DNA of 64,000 nt, from NCBI RefSeq assembly GCF_014158035.1, contig NZ_JACFXW010000001.1, positions 2,675,501 through 2,739,500 on the forward strand, read 5' to 3'. A model generated the notes under the pieces. The model had not been told where the DNA came from. It searched no databases and saw nothing but the letters and a program-made list of their open reading frames with translations. A program made the translations under genes and the position numbers. Of this stretch, positions 9,128-18,007 are shown piece after piece. Position 1 is the first letter of the stretch. Each line of letters opens with the position of its first letter. Source of the stretch: Rhizobium sp. G21. Lineage in GTDB: Bacteria; Pseudomonadota; Alphaproteobacteria; Rhizobiales; Rhizobiaceae.

Positions 9128-9235
9128 CAAAAAAGCACCCGAGGGCGCGTCGCGCTGTCGGGTGTTGACCTCCTGACACAATCGTCGAACGACGGTCCGG
9201 TCGGCTGCTCAGATCATCCTAGACCTGTGAGATGC
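9128..9235 (-). ncRNA. Putative small RNA upstream of ffh
   Basis: A self-contained transcription unit of about 105 nucleotides between the sulfotransferase gene and ffh: a sigma-70-like promoter (TTGACT-17-TTTAAG) ends at 9241, and a strong intrinsic terminator closes it at about 9129. Inside are a hairpin CGTC-GTTC-GACG and a sequence GUCAGGAGGUCAAC before the terminator. No ORF fits. From memory, Rfam holds an alphaproteobacterial family named ffh for an RNA in this position; I cannot check the match. It does not show the GGAA tetraloop domain of 4.5S RNA. It could instead be an attenuating ffh leader. Confidence 0.55.
9129..9164 (-). terminator. Intrinsic terminator ending the ffh-upstream RNA
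   Basis: Minus-strand hairpin with arms CACCCGA and TCGGGTG around a GC-rich loop, directly followed by six T residues (complement of 9129-9134). It stands 74 bases before the ffh start codon. Confidence 0.85.
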
Positions 9236-9240
9236 GGCGG

Positions 9241-9269
9241 CTTAAACATCAGCGCGCCGTAAAAGTCAA
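9241..9269 (-). promoter_or_regulatory. Sigma-70-like promoter for the ffh-upstream RNA
   Basis: On the minus strand TTGACT (complement of 9264-9269), a 17-base spacer and TTTAAG (complement of 9241-9246). Predicted start is near 9234. Confidence 0.6.
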
Positions 9270-9286
9270 GCCTTGCAGGCGATTGA

Positions 9287-10060
9287 TCAGAATTCGTAGC
9301 CGAACAGCTCGATCATGAGGCGGTCGCGTCGGGCGACGAGCTCGCGCAATTCGTCGTCGTAATAATCGCGATAGGAGGTCAGCGTGCGAGTCGAGACGTT
9401 CTTGGGCTGCGGCGCGTGCTTCCTCAGAATCGCCTCGGCGTTCTTCTTGAAGCCGCATCGCTCGACATTGTCCAGCACGAAGGCGGAAAACTCTTCGGTC
9501 AGCGTCTCGCTCTTGAACACGCGATCATAAATCGCCCAGCGTTTCTGATGGGCGATGGCGCGGTCCATGTTCCAGAGATAGCCGCGATGCAGCGCAAGCG
9601 CGGGATGCGGCGTCGTCACCCGCAAGAAGCGATAGGAATAGAAGCCGAGAAACGGATTGACCGAGGAATGGGCGTAGGGGTTTTCCGTTTCGATCGTCTT
9701 GAAAAAGCTGGGGTCGTTGACCGAGCGCAGCCATAGCCGGAAGGACGCCTTGGGGTTCGAACGGTCGAAAAGGCGTTGAACGCCCTCTTCTCCAAGCGAT
9801 TTCCTCACATCACGGAAAAATACGACATTGGGCTGCTCGATCGAATAGGACCACATCGATACATACCAGTCCCAGGGGTTGCGGACCGTGGCGAAGGCGT
9901 ATTTACCCTGTTTCCAGAAGAAGGGGCGGCCCTTAGTCAGCGGCGCATGACGGAAGGCGCGCACGGGTTTGCCGGCAACCAGACGGTTGAGAAGGGCGAC
10001 GACGTAACTGCTGCCCGTCTTGTACATGTCCAGATAGATGAACTTCTCGTACTCGATCAT
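9287..10060 (-). CDS. Sulfotransferase-family P-loop protein
   Basis: 257 residues. The N-terminal Y-L-D-M-Y-K-T-G-S-S-Y matches the 5'-phosphosulfate-binding loop (usual form PKTGGT), and A-F-A-T-V-R-N-P-W-D-W-Y-V-S matches the 3'-phosphate motif RNPxDxxxS, so it should transfer sulfuryl groups from PAPS. The acceptor is unknown; relatives in rhizobia modify surface polysaccharides or secreted oligosaccharides. ATG start. The neighbouring divergent gene encodes an unrelated metallo-hydrolase, so the context adds nothing on substrate. No biosynthesis genes for PAPS are near. Confidence 0.75.
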   Translation of the reverse strand: MIEYEKFIYLDMYKTGSSYVVALLNRLVAGKPVRAFRHAPLTKGRPFFWKQGKYAFATVRNPWDWYVSMWSYSIEQPNVVFFRDVRKSLGEEGVQRLFDRSNPKASFRLWLRSVNDPSFFKTIETENPYAHSSVNPFLGFYSYRFLRVTTPHPALALHRGYLWNMDRAIAHQKRWAIYDRVFKSETLTEEFSAFVLDNVERCGFKKNAEAILRKHAPQPKNVSTRTLTSYRDYYDDELRELVARRDRLMIELFGYEF

Positions 10061-10198
10061 GGCTGTCCCGTCCTGTCGTCTCAGTGTCGCTGCTTTAATG
10101 ACAGGATGACGAAAGGTCAAACCGGCCTCTGCCGCCTGCGCCTTGCAACTGCGCGCCGAGCCTCTATCTCTGTCAAACCGACAAAGCGAGATGAGTTC

Positions 10199-11206
10199 AT
10201 GACGAGCAACGGACGGCGCGCGAAGAACCCCTACTACGACGGGCCGCGAAGCGACCATTTCGACGGCGTTAGGTTCTTCAATCCCAATGGGATCGAGCCG
10301 CTCGGCCTCACTGCGCTGCTGAAATGGCAGTGGCTGGAAAAACGGGCCCGATGGCCGAACGTCTATCCCAGCCCCTTCGTCGGGGCAAAGCCCGGGGAGC
10401 GGGTCGCGGGCGACGACCTCCGCGTGACGATGGTGGGTCACGCCAGCCTGCTGATCCAGACCCAGGGGCAAAACATCTTGACCGATCCGGTGTTTTCCAC
10501 AAGGGCGAGCCCGCTCTCCTTCGCTGGACCCAAGCGGCACAATCCACCGGGCGTCCGCCTGGATGATTTGCCCAGGATCGACCTCGTTCTGGTGACTCAC
10601 AATCACTACGATCATCTGGATATCGCCAGCCTCAAGGCGATCGTGGCGAAGCATCATCCTGAGATCATCACGCCGCTCGGAAACGACGCCATCATCCGAA
10701 AGTCGATCCCGAACGCCCGGATCATCACGACGGACTGGGGCGACGAGACCGATTTCGGACCCTTCACCATTCATACCGAAGCCTGCCATCACTGGTCCGC
10801 CCGCGGGATGGGCGATCGCCGCATGGCGCTGTGGGCGGCCTTCGTCATCACGACGCCGGCAGGCGCGATCTACCATATCGGCGACACCGGTTTTCACGGC
10901 GGAATCAATTATCGCGCGGCGGCGGAGAAGCATGGCGGCTTTCGCCTGGCGATCCTGCCGATCGGCGCTTATGAGCCGCGCTGGTTCATGAAGGGGCAGC
11001 ATCAGAATCCGGCCGAAGCGGTCGAGGGCATGCGGCTCGCGGGGGCCCGCTACGCCGTGGGTCATCACTGGGGCACGTTCCAGCTCACCAACGAGGCCGT
11101 GGAGGCTCCGCTGGAGGCTTTGGCCGCAGCGCTCGACGCCGCCGGCGTCGAACGGGAGCGTTTTCGGCCTCTTCGCGCAGGCGAAAGCGTCGACATTCCC
11201 TTGTAG
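10199..11206 (+). CDS. Metallo-beta-lactamase-fold hydrolase (UlaG/NAPE-PLD-like)
   Basis: 335 residues. Zinc-binding motif HNHYDHLD (H-x-H-x-D-H) follows M-V-G-H-A-S-L-L-I, then A-C-H-H-W-S, I-G-D-T-G-F-H and a late G-H-H-W-G-T-F, the set of ligands seen in COG2220 proteins that include NAPE-hydrolysing phospholipase D. The Q-N-P-A-E-A near residue 268 also belongs to that group. Likely a cytoplasmic phosphodiesterase or amidase; substrate unknown. Start at the ATG 10199-10201; the frame is open far upstream over the sulfotransferase gene but that is antisense shadow. Confidence 0.85.
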   Translation: MTSNGRRAKNPYYDGPRSDHFDGVRFFNPNGIEPLGLTALLKWQWLEKRARWPNVYPSPFVGAKPGERVAGDDLRVTMVGHASLLIQTQGQNILTDPVFSTRASPLSFAGPKRHNPPGVRLDDLPRIDLVLVTHNHYDHLDIASLKAIVAKHHPEIITPLGNDAIIRKSIPNARIITTDWGDETDFGPFTIHTEACHHWSARGMGDRRMALWAAFVITTPAGAIYHIGDTGFHGGINYRAAAEKHGGFRLAILPIGAYEPRWFMKGQHQNPAEAVEGMRLAGARYAVGHHWGTFQLTNEAVEAPLEALAAALDAAGVERERFRPLRAGESVDIPL

Positions 11207-11280
11207 GAGGCGAAACATCTGGCCTTTTTCACGCGCTTCCGCCATATAGGGCCAAATTGTCGAGGATTACGGCTTACGCC

Positions 11281-12168
11281 ATGACTGTTAATGCGCCTTT
11301 CGCCAAGATGAACGGACTGGGAAACAAGATCCTGGTGGCGGACATGCGCGGCCGCAAGGATCGCATCACGCCCGAGGCCGCCATCGCGCTCGCTGCTGAT
11401 CCCGCCACCTCCTTCGACCAGATCATGGCGATCCATGACCCCAAGGCCGAGGGCACCTTCGCCTGGGTGAGCATCATCAATTGCGACGGCACCGAAGCGC
11501 AGGCGTGCGGCAACGGCATGCGCTGCGTTGTGCAGGCGCTGGCCGCCGAAACCGGGATCAAGAGCTTTAGCTTCCACACCCGCGCCGGCGTGCTGACCGG
11601 CGAGGAACGCGAAGACGGCCTTCTGTCCGTCGACATGGGCAAGCCTGAATTCAACTGGAACAAGATTCCGTTGTCGGAAGAATTTCACGACACAAGCCGG
11701 ATCGAGCTGCAGATCGGGCCGATCGATGCGCCGGTGTTGCATTCGCCGTCCGTCGCCTCGATGGGCAATCCGCATGCGGTGTTCTGGGCGGATCGTGACG
11801 TCTGGGACTATGATCTGGCCAGATTCGGACCGCTTCTCGAACATCATCCGATGTTTCCGGAACGCGCCAATATCTCCATCGCCCGGGTGACGTCGCGGCA
11901 TTCGCTGGATCTGCGCACCTGGGAGCGCGGCGCCGGACTGACGCTCGCTTGCGGTTCCGCCGCCTGCGCCGCTGCCGTATCCGGCGCCCGCACCGGTCGC
12001 ACCGATCGCCAGGTCGACGTGACCATGCCCAGCGGCGGCGTGCTGTCGATCGACTGGCGAAAGAACGATCACGTCGTGATGACCGGCCCCGCCGAATGGG
12101 AATGGTCGGGCATGCTCGATCCCGCCACCGGCGCGTTCGCGCGCGATCAGGAGGCCGCAGCCCAGTGA
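11281..12168 (+). CDS. dapF: Diaminopimelate epimerase
   Basis: Converts LL- to meso-diaminopimelate for lysine and peptidoglycan. 295 residues from the ATG at 11281. Both catalytic cysteines are present: ACGNGMRC near residue 80 and L-A-C-G-S-A-A-C near 222; K-M-N-G-L-G-N-K near the start is the usual motif. First gene of a tight plus-strand series dapF-mtaB-ftsY-ispZ-UPF0314; its stop overlaps the mtaB GTG by four bases. Confidence 0.97.
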   Translation: MTVNAPFAKMNGLGNKILVADMRGRKDRITPEAAIALAADPATSFDQIMAIHDPKAEGTFAWVSIINCDGTEAQACGNGMRCVVQALAAETGIKSFSFHTRAGVLTGEEREDGLLSVDMGKPEFNWNKIPLSEEFHDTSRIELQIGPIDAPVLHSPSVASMGNPHAVFWADRDVWDYDLARFGPLLEHHPMFPERANISIARVTSRHSLDLRTWERGAGLTLACGSAACAAAVSGARTGRTDRQVDVTMPSGGVLSIDWRKNDHVVMTGPAEWEWSGMLDPATGAFARDQEAAAQ

Positions 12169-13438
12169 CCGGCGTCGACGTCATCACTTTCGGCTGTCGC
12201 CTGAACACCTATGAGTCGGAAGTCATCAAGGCCGAGGCTGCGAAGGCCGGCCTCGACAATGCGCTGATCTTCAATACCTGCGCGGTGACGGGGAGGCCGT
12301 GCGCCAGGCGCGCCAGGCGATCCGCCGCGCCCGCCGCGACAATCCTCAAGCCCGCATCATCGTCACCGGCTGTGGCGCGCAGACCGAAGGCGCGACCTTC
12401 GCCCAAATGCCCGAAGTCGACGCCGTGCTCGGCAACGAGGAAAAGCTGAAGGCGGAGAGCTTCGCCCGTCTGCCCGATTTCGGCGTCGCGGCCTCTGAAA
12501 AATTGCAGGTCAACGATATCATGAGCGTGCGCGCCACCGCGCCGCAAATGGTGGATGTCATCGACGGCCATGTCAGGGCGTTTATCCAGGTGCAGAACGG
12601 TTGCGATCATCGCTGCACCTTCTGCATCATTCCTTATGGCCGCGGCAATTCGCGCTCCGTGCCGATGGGCGCGGTGGTGGAGCAGGCTCGCAGGCTGGCC
12701 GAAAACGGCTATCGGGAAATCGTGCTGACCGGCGTCGACGCCACGAGCTATGGCGCCGATCTGCCCGGCGCGCCGACGCTGGGGCAACTGGCGAAATCCA
12801 TCCTCAGCCACGTGCCCGACATCCTGCGCCTGCGACTGTCGTCGATCGACAGCGTCGAGGCCGACGCGCATCTCTGGGACCTGATCGCGGATGAGCCGCG
12901 CTTCATGCCGCATCTGCATCTGTCGCTCCAGCATGGCGACAATCTCATTCTCAAGCGAATGAAGCGGCGCCATAGCCGCGAGGATGCGATCGCCTTCGTG
13001 GCCCGCGCCCGCGCTCTCAGGCCCGAGATCAGCTTCGGCGCCGACATCATCGCCGGGTTTCCCACCGAGACCGAGGAGATGTTCGACAATTCGGCGCGTC
13101 TGGCAGAGGAATGCGGCATCGCCAAGCTGCATGTCTTTCCCTATTCGCCGCGCGAGGGGACGCCCGCTGCGCGCATGCCGGCGCTCGACCGCAGGCTGGT
13201 CAAGGAACGCGCCGCGCGCCTGCGCGAAGCCGGCGAGCGGCTGCATCATGCCCATCTCGACGCTATGGTCGGCAGCCGCCAGACCATCCTCGTCGAAAAC
13301 ACCGGTCTTGCGCATACCGAAAATTTCACGCTGTGCGACGGGCTTGGCCTGTCGCCCCGCAGCCTTGCCACGGTTACCGTCACGGGCCATAACGGCAAGC
13401 ACCTCGTCGCAGACAGAATTCAGGAGGCGGCAGCCTGA
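12165..13438 (+). CDS. mtaB: tRNA N6-threonylcarbamoyladenosine methylthiotransferase (one frameshift)
   Basis: Radical-SAM enzyme that adds a methylthio group to t6A37 of ANN-decoding tRNAs. GTG start overlapping dapF. N-terminal UPF0004 domain begins V-I-T-F-G-C-R-L-N and contains F-N-T-C-A-V-T-G; the radical-SAM cluster is C-x3-C-x2-C in [10 protein letters not shown] with the upstream cysteine of N-G-C. The frame breaks near 12290: ACGGGGAGG lacks one base, restoring [11 protein letters not shown]. Restored length 424 residues. C-terminal TRAM-like stretch present. Order dapF-mtaB-ftsY is standard in rhizobia. Confidence 0.95.
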
Positions 13439-13458
13439 AAAGGCCAGCCGGATCAGCC

Positions 13459-14708
13459 ATGGCGCTCGGTTTCATCAAGAAGATGTTCAGCTTCGGCAAG
13501 GACGAAGCCGAGGACAAGGCCAAGTCTGTGGAGGTCGAGACCGCTGTCGTCGAAGCGGCTTCGGTGCCCGTTTCCACACCTGCAGAAGAACCCAACGTCG
13601 AGCCGGACGAGCCTGCTGTCATCGTGGAGGCAGCGCCCGATCTCCACCCGTCTTTCGAGCCGGACGAGTCTTTTGACCCAATATCTGAGGAGCCGGCGCC
13701 AAGCGAACCCGCCTTGCCGGAAGGTTTTGCGGTCGTAGGCGCGCGCGACCTCACCGTCGAAACTCCTGAGCCGGCTAAAAGCTCAGCTGGATCGAGCGCT
13801 TGCGCCAGGGTCTCGCCCGCACTTCGGCCCAGCTTGGCGCGCAGATTTCGGCGCTGTTCACCAAGCGCAAGCTCGACGAAGACACGCTGGAGGAGCTGGA
13901 AGACCTGCTGATCCGCGCCGATCTCGGCGTGGAGACGGCGCTGCGCATCACCGATACGCTGTCGTCGGAACGCTATGGCAAGGATGTCTCGGGCGAGGAT
14001 GTGTCGCGCATCATGGCCGGCGAAATCGTCAAGGTGCTGAAGCCGGTGGCGAGACCGCTGGAACTCGATCTCAGCCACAAGCCGCATGTGATCCTGGTCG
14101 TCGGCGTCAACGGCACCGGCAAGACTACCACGATCGGCAAGCTCGCCGCCAAACTCAGCCGCGCGGGCCTGAAAGTCATGCTCGCCGCCGGCGACACGTT
14201 CCGCGCCGCGGCCATCGAGCAGCTGCATATCTGGGCGAGCCGCACCGGCTGCGAAATCGTCTCGAACAAGCTCGGCGCCGATGCGGCGGGACTCGCCTAT
14301 GACGCCTACGAGAAGGCCAAGGCGTCCGGACAGGACGTGCTGATCATCGACACAGCCGGCCGGTTGCAGAACAAGACCGAGCTGATGGCCGAGCTCGAAA
14401 AGATCGTCCGCGTGCTCGGCAAGCTCGATCCGGACGCGCCGCACACCGTGCTGCAGACGCTCGACGCCACGACCGGCCAGAATGCGCTCAACCAGGTCGA
14501 GATCTTCCGCAATGTCGCCGGCGTCTCCGGCCTGATCATGACCAAGCTCGACGGCACCGCGCGCGGCGGCATCTTGGTCGCCATAGCCGCCAAGCACAAA
14601 TTGCCGGTTTACTTCATCGGCGTCGGCGAAGGCGTCGACGATCTCGAACCCTTCGACGCCGAAGATTTCGCCGAAGCCATCGCCGGCCTGCAGACGCAGA
14701 AACAATAA
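13459..14708 (+). CDS. ftsY: Signal recognition particle receptor FtsY (one frameshift)
   Basis: Membrane-associated GTPase that receives ribosomes from Ffh. About 416 residues once repaired: an acidic Glu/Pro/Val-rich A domain (residues 1-105), then the NG domain with N-x-T-G-K-T in [18 protein letters not shown], and [10 protein letters not shown]. The frame is lost at 13777-13780, where AAAA should be AAAAA, giving [15 protein letters not shown] clean homopolymer error in an essential gene. ATG start; 20 bases after mtaB. Confidence 0.96.
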
Positions 14709-14739
14709 GCAGGCGTTAGCCGCAACAGGAGACGGGCGC

Positions 14740-15402
14740 ATGACCGCCGAAACCCATGGCAAGACCGCCGCGCACAAGGAAAATCCGGTGATCAAGCTCG
14801 CACTCGAGCTCGGGCCGCTTCTGGTGTTCTTCTTCGCCAATTCCTATGGCGAGAAGCTGGCGAAAGCCTATCCGCCGCTCGCGAGCCTGGGCGGGCCGAT
14901 CTTCATCGCCACGGGCCTGTTCATGGCGGCGACGGTGATCTCGCTGGTCGTCTCCAAGATCGTGATGGGCAAATTGCCGATGATGCCGCTCGTGTCAGGC
15001 GTCGTGGTGCTGGCCTTCGGCGGATTGTCGATCTGGCTGCAGAACGAGACCTTCATCAAGATGAAGCCGACCATCATCAACACGCTGTTCGGAACCATCC
15101 TGCTGGGTGGTCTTCTGTTCGGCCGCTCCCTGCTCGGTTACGTCTTCAATTCCGCCTTCCAGCTCGATGACGAAGGCTGGACCAAGCTGACCTGGCGCTG
15201 GGGCTTCTTCTTCCTGTTTCTCGCGGTGCTCAATGAAGTGGTCTGGCGCGGCGCCAACGCCTATTACCTGCCTGACGTCAAAGCCGCCGATGATTTCTGG
15301 GTGACGTTCAAGGTCTGGGGCACCATGCCGATCACCTTCCTCTTCACGCTCAGCCAGATGCCGCTGATCATGAAACATCAGCTGGATGGACAGAATGACT
15401 GA
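14740..15402 (+). CDS. Inner membrane septation protein A family (YciB/IspZ)
   Basis: 220-residue polytopic membrane protein with about six helices; motifs [13 protein letters not shown] near residue 18, [14 protein letters not shown] near 150 and W-V-T-F-K-V-W-G near 185 define the IspA/YciB family, implicated in septation and envelope integrity. ATG preceded by CAGGAGACGG. It lies 31 bases after ftsY and overlaps the next gene. Confidence 0.92.
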   Translation: MTAETHGKTAAHKENPVIKLALELGPLLVFFFANSYGEKLAKAYPPLASLGGPIFIATGLFMAATVISLVVSKIVMGKLPMMPLVSGVVVLAFGGLSIWLQNETFIKMKPTIINTLFGTILLGGLLFGRSLLGYVFNSAFQLDDEGWTKLTWRWGFFFLFLAVLNEVVWRGANAYYLPDVKAADDFWVTFKVWGTMPITFLFTLSQMPLIMKHQLDGQND

Positions 15403-15976
15403 AAGCGGCAGCACCCGTCGCCATCTTCTCCTCGGGCTCGGCTTGATCGCGCTGATCATTCTCGTCCAGGTGATCGTCGAGCGGCTAATGGGCCGCGTCT
15501 GGCTCTGCGAATGCGGCGTGGTGAAACTATGGGAGGGCGAGGTTCACTCTTCCGGCAACTCCCAGCAGATCTCCGACTGGTATACGCCGAGCCACATCAT
15601 CCACGGCTTCCTGTTCTACGGGCTAGGATTCCTCGTGCTGCGCCGCGCGCCGCTGTCGCTCAGGCTGGGGTTGGCGGGGCTGATCGAGGCGGGTTGGGAA
15701 TTGCTCGAAAACTCGCCCGTGATCATCGAGCGCTATCGCTCGGCGACCATGGCCTATGACTATATGGGCGATTCCATCCTCAATTCGGGCATGGACACCG
15801 TGTGGATGACGTTGGGTTTTCTCGCAGCCTGGAAATTGCCGGTGAAGGTGACGATCGCGCTCGCCATCGCGGCGGAGATCGTCACGGGCATCCTCATCCG
15901 CGACAATCTCACGCTCAACGTGATCATGTTGATCTACCCGATCGAGGCGATCAAGGTCTGGCAAGGCGGGATCTGA
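15395..15976 (+). CDS. UPF0314 / DUF2585 membrane protein
   Basis: 193 residues, four to five membrane helices. Conserved family features: [11 protein letters not shown] with [20 protein letters not shown], and G-W-E-L-L-E-N-S-P. Histidine- and glutamate-rich membrane-edge motifs suggest a metal or lipid-head-group site, but the function is unknown. I take the ATG at 15395 (8-base overlap with the preceding gene); one at 15386 is also possible. Its last codons lie inside a 24-bp palindrome. Confidence 0.88.
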   Translation: MTESGSTRRHLLLGLGLIALIILVQVIVERLMGRVWLCECGVVKLWEGEVHSSGNSQQISDWYTPSHIIHGFLFYGLGFLVLRRAPLSLRLGLAGLIEAGWELLENSPVIIERYRSATMAYDYMGDSILNSGMDTVWMTLGFLAAWKLPVKVTIALAIAAEIVTGILIRDNLTLNVIMLIYPIEAIKVWQGGI

Positions 15977-15994
15977 CGTCGGCCGACGTCAGAT
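15971..15994. repeat. 24-bp perfect palindrome spanning two convergent stop codons
   Basis: ATCTGACGTCGG followed by its exact reverse complement CCGACGTCAGAT. It contains the stop codons of both the UPF0314 gene (15974-15976) and the minus-strand small membrane gene (15989-15991). It can form a 12-bp hairpin in either transcript and probably acts as a bidirectional transcription end, though no T tract follows. Confidence 0.8.
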
Positions 15995-16135
15995 CGACGT
16001 GGTCGCGCCGGGGTGAAATCCCAGCAGGTAGGTCAGCGTCACCGCCGCAGCGAGGGCGGCGAGCGCCAGGACGAAATAGATCATGCGGCGCGATGCGCGG
16101 CGTTCGGTTCTCTGGGCAGTCTCGATCTTGGTCAT
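15989..16135 (-). CDS. Small single-pass membrane protein, unknown
   Basis: 48 residues: a basic N-terminal segment (M-T-K-I-E-T-A-Q-R-T-E-R-R-A-S-R-R), one membrane helix (I-Y-F-V-L-A-L-A-A-L-A-A-A-V-T-L) and a short tail. No domain recognised. Convergent with the UPF0314 gene. An internal ATG at 16084 would leave just the helix. A GGAAC-type stress promoter candidate lies directly upstream but leaves almost no leader, so the internal start could be the one used from it. Confidence 0.5.
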   Translation of the reverse strand: MTKIETAQRTERRASRRMIYFVLALAALAAAVTLTYLLGFHPGATTSI

Positions 16136-16143
16136 GCCCGCAG

Positions 16144-16169
16144 AATGCCGCAATCGGCGTGAAAGTTCC
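16144..16169 (-). promoter_or_regulatory. EcfG/RpoE2-type stress promoter candidate (48-aa membrane protein)
   Basis: Minus strand: GGAAC (complement of 16165-16169), 19 bases, TT (complement of 16144-16145). The -10 element ends only 9 bases before the annotated ATG, which weakens the assignment. Confidence 0.35.
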
Positions 16170-16239
16170 AATTTCGCGCGGGCTGACGTTGCGGATGTCA
16201 TGAGATAGGCTCGTCGCGCTGCAGACAGGTGACCCGACA

Positions 16240-16470
16240 ATGAAGAGATTTGCCGCCGCCGCCATCCTCGTCTTTCTCGTGACCGAAGCGTTCGCGGAGG
16301 ACGCCGTGACGGCGCCTCCCTCTGACACACCTGCCCTGGACGCCAATCCCTGCGCGGTCTATGGGGAGGGATATGCGCCCGTGAATGGCGGCAAGACGTG
16401 CATCCGCATCGGCGGCCGCATCCGATATGACATGAGCGTCGGCGGCGACCGAAAATCAGGCGGCGAATGA
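16240..16470 (+). CDS. Secreted mini-protein resembling the porin N-terminal segment
   Basis: 76 residues with a signal peptide (M-K-R-F-A-A-A-A-I-L-V-F-L-V-T-E-A-F-A, cut before E-D). The mature part has two cysteines in N-P-C-A-V-Y-G-E-G-Y and K-T-C-I-R-I-G-G-R-I-R-Y-D. That spacing and the C-x-R/K-I-G-G motif are the start of alphaproteobacterial porins (Porin_2), but no barrel follows: there is a normal stop at 76 residues. It may be a porin-derived small periplasmic protein or the remnant of a porin gene. Convergent with the next gene with 4 bases between. Confidence 0.6.
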   Translation: MKRFAAAAILVFLVTEAFAEDAVTAPPSDTPALDANPCAVYGEGYAPVNGGKTCIRIGGRIRYDMSVGGDRKSGGE

Positions 16471-16474
16471 CGGA

Positions 16475-16705
16475 TCAGGCCTTGTCGCCGCGGCGCGCCA
16501 GGAACCGCTCTTCCAGCATCTTCTTATGGGCGCGATAGGCCTCGGCCATGGCCACATGCCGCTTCTGCTGCTGTTCTGCGGTGTCCACCGCCTGACCATG
16601 CGCTTTCAGATGCGCGATCGTCGCGGACAGTCGCTGCGCCAGGCGTTCGCTCCCGCCGATATTATGCGTGACCTGTTCATAGGCGTCGTTTTGATTGGCC
16701 ATCAT
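16475..16705 (-). CDS. Hypothetical small helical protein
   Basis: 76 residues, highly charged and predicted mostly helical: A-Y-E-Q-V-T-H-N-I-G-G-S-E-R-L-A-Q-R-L, A-H-L-K-A-H-G-Q, and a basic C-terminus R-F-L-A-R-R-G-D-K. No known domain. The start is the first of two adjacent ATG codons (16703-16705), with GGAG just upstream. A sigma-70-like promoter precedes it. Confidence 0.55.
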   Translation of the reverse strand: MMANQNDAYEQVTHNIGGSERLAQRLSATIAHLKAHGQAVDTAEQQQKRHVAMAEAYRAHKKMLEERFLARRGDKA

Positions 16706-16726
16706 GCCGCTCCCTGATTGTCTTCG

Positions 16727-16756
16727 ATTAGAAGACTCGCAGAGGTTCGGAGTCAA
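16727..16756 (-). promoter_or_regulatory. Sigma-70-like promoter of the 76-aa helical protein
   Basis: Minus strand TTGACT (complement of 16751-16756), 18-base spacer, TCTAAT (complement of 16727-16732), ending 21 bases before the ATG. Confidence 0.45.
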
Positions 16757-16823
16757 TCCGTTTATTAGGGGTTGGTTAACTTTTGCGCGGCTCCGAGCCG
16801 TGTCCGCCTGCGCAGGGCTGAAA

Positions 16824-16900
16824 TGGTGATTCCGACGCGATTCGAACGCGTGACCCTCAGATTAGGAATCTGATGCTCTATCCTGCTGAGCTACGGAACC
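16824..16900 (-). tRNA. tRNA-Arg (anticodon CCT)
   Basis: 77 bases including an encoded CCA. Acceptor arm GGTTCCG pairs with CGGAATC (one G-T pair), D-arm contains AGCTCAGCAGGAT, the anticodon loop TTCCTAA presents CCT and is closed by TCAGA/TCTGA, and the T-loop is GTTCGAATC. It reads AGG codons. No integrase gene or target-site duplication is visible next to it. Confidence 0.96.
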
Positions 16901-16959
16901 ACTGACCCTTCCATACAAAAAGAGGCGGGCTTCGCCAAGAAAATCTTTTGTGTAATGCG

Positions 16960-17619
16960 TCAGGCTTGCCGATGGATAATGCGGATGTGGCCGCTTTCCG
17001 TCACGCCCACCGTCATGCCGCGATAATCCGCGATGGCCGGGCCGTCCGTTTGCGGGTGCGCATGGGTGGCGGTGACCACCAGCAGATCAGCGCCGGACGC
17101 GCGGGCTGCCTCGATGCCTGCGGGAGCGTCTTCGAACACCAGGCAATCTTCGATGTCGACGCCCAGACGCTCGGCGCCGAGCAGGAAGCAATCAGGCGCG
17201 GGCTTGCCGTGCTCGACGTCCTCGGCGGTCACCCAGATCTTCGGCCGCTTGATGCCGGCTGCGTCGAGCCTCGCCGTCGCCAGTTCCACGGTCGCCGACG
17301 TCACGATCGCCCAGCGATCTTCGGGAAGCGCGTTCAAGAAATCCACCACGCCGTCGATCGGCATGACGCCCTCGACATCTTCGATCTCGGCGCGCTCGAT
17401 AAAGGCCACTTCGGCGTCCAGATCGATATCGGCGAGCCCCTGCTTGCGGATCGTGTCGGCGGCGCGGACGCCGTGGATGGTGGGCAGAAAGGCGCCGACG
17501 TCGAGCTTGTGCCGGCGCGCCCAGTTCGACCACACCCGTTCGGCGGCGGCGATAGAGCTCAGAAGCGTGCCGTCCATGTCGAACAATAGGGCGGCATAGG
17601 TCTTGTCGGGATGGAGCAT
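16960..17619 (-). CDS. HAD-superfamily sugar-phosphatase-like hydrolase
   Basis: 219 residues. Nucleophile motif D-M-D-G-T near residue 14, motif II threonine/serine in V-T-S-A-T near 106, motif III lysine in H-G-K-P-A-P-D near 140, and motif IV F-E-D-A-P-A-G near 168; the alpha-helical cap lies between motifs I and II. This is the subgroup of YfbT/glycerol-phosphatase-like enzymes acting on small phosphosugars. ATG at 17617-17619; the frame is open upstream but has no better start. Monocistronic. Confidence 0.88.
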   Translation of the reverse strand: MLHPDKTYAALLFDMDGTLLSSIAAAERVWSNWARRHKLDVGAFLPTIHGVRAADTIRKQGLADIDLDAEVAFIERAEIEDVEGVMPIDGVVDFLNALPEDRWAIVTSATVELATARLDAAGIKRPKIWVTAEDVEHGKPAPDCFLLGAERLGVDIEDCLVFEDAPAGIEAARASGADLLVVTATHAHPQTDGPAIADYRGMTVGVTESGHIRIIHRQA

Positions 17620-17709
17620 GGCGGATCCGAAGGGCTGTAGGAAAAGATCCGTCCCGCCTAACGCCGGAGCGACAAATGTCAAGTCCGGCGCGGGGCGTTC
17701 CGGTTCGCT

Positions 17710-17952
17710 TCAGGCGCTGCGCAGGATGTTGGCTTCGGTCGCGGCGGCCACGAAGGCCTCGCGGGCGTAGTACGCCGGAACATGGCCGTCGAGCGCGTTC
17801 AGGCAGGCGGTGCGGGCTTTGGAATAGGCCTTGCCGGATTTCGACGGCCATTTGTGCAGCAGACATTGGGCGGCGTCGTGCAGGTTGGAAATCACGCGCG
17901 TTTCGCGGGCTGGATTGATCGCCACTTCCACGCTTTTCGACCAGTTCACCAC
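17710..17952 (-). CDS. DUF982 protein
   Basis: 80 residues; the whole protein is one DUF982 domain, a family found almost only in rhizobia and often in several copies. Marks: W-S-K-S-V-E-V at the start, A-A-Q-C-L-L-H-K-W-P in the middle, T-A-C-L-N-A-L-D-G and a final A-R-E-A-F-V-A-A-A-T-E-A. Function unknown. A GGAAC-N19-TT element upstream suggests control by the general stress sigma factor. It is divergent from the YihY-family gene. Confidence 0.85.
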   Translation of the reverse strand: MVNWSKSVEVAINPARETRVISNLHDAAQCLLHKWPSKSGKAYSKARTACLNALDGHVPAYYAREAFVAAATEANILRSA

Positions 17953-17981
17953 CGCCGCTCCTCATGCTGTTCAGGACGCGA

Positions 17982-18007
17982 AATGCCGAAACCGGCTGCT
18001 TCGTTCC
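17982..18007 (-). promoter_or_regulatory. EcfG/RpoE2-type stress promoter candidate (DUF982 gene)
   Basis: Minus strand GGAAC (complement of 18003-18007), 19 bases, TT (complement of 17982-17983), giving a leader of roughly 20-25 bases before the DUF982 ATG. Confidence 0.5.

Noticed and set aside
9128..9235. 4.5S signal recognition particle RNA, suggested by its place next to ffh.
   Set aside because: I cannot find the conserved apical GGAA loop with the following AGCAGCC-type strand in the correct arrangement; an unrelated small RNA or leader fits better.
12280..12300. Programmed ribosomal frameshifting as the explanation for the frame breaks.
   Set aside because: No slippery heptamer with a downstream structure recurs, and breaks occur in about 19 unrelated genes including ribosomal proteins, which fits sequencing error.
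16824..16900. Integration site of a mobile element at tRNA-Arg(CCT).
   Set aside because: This tRNA is a frequent target elsewhere, but there is no integrase, no repeated 3' end of the tRNA and no composition change around it.
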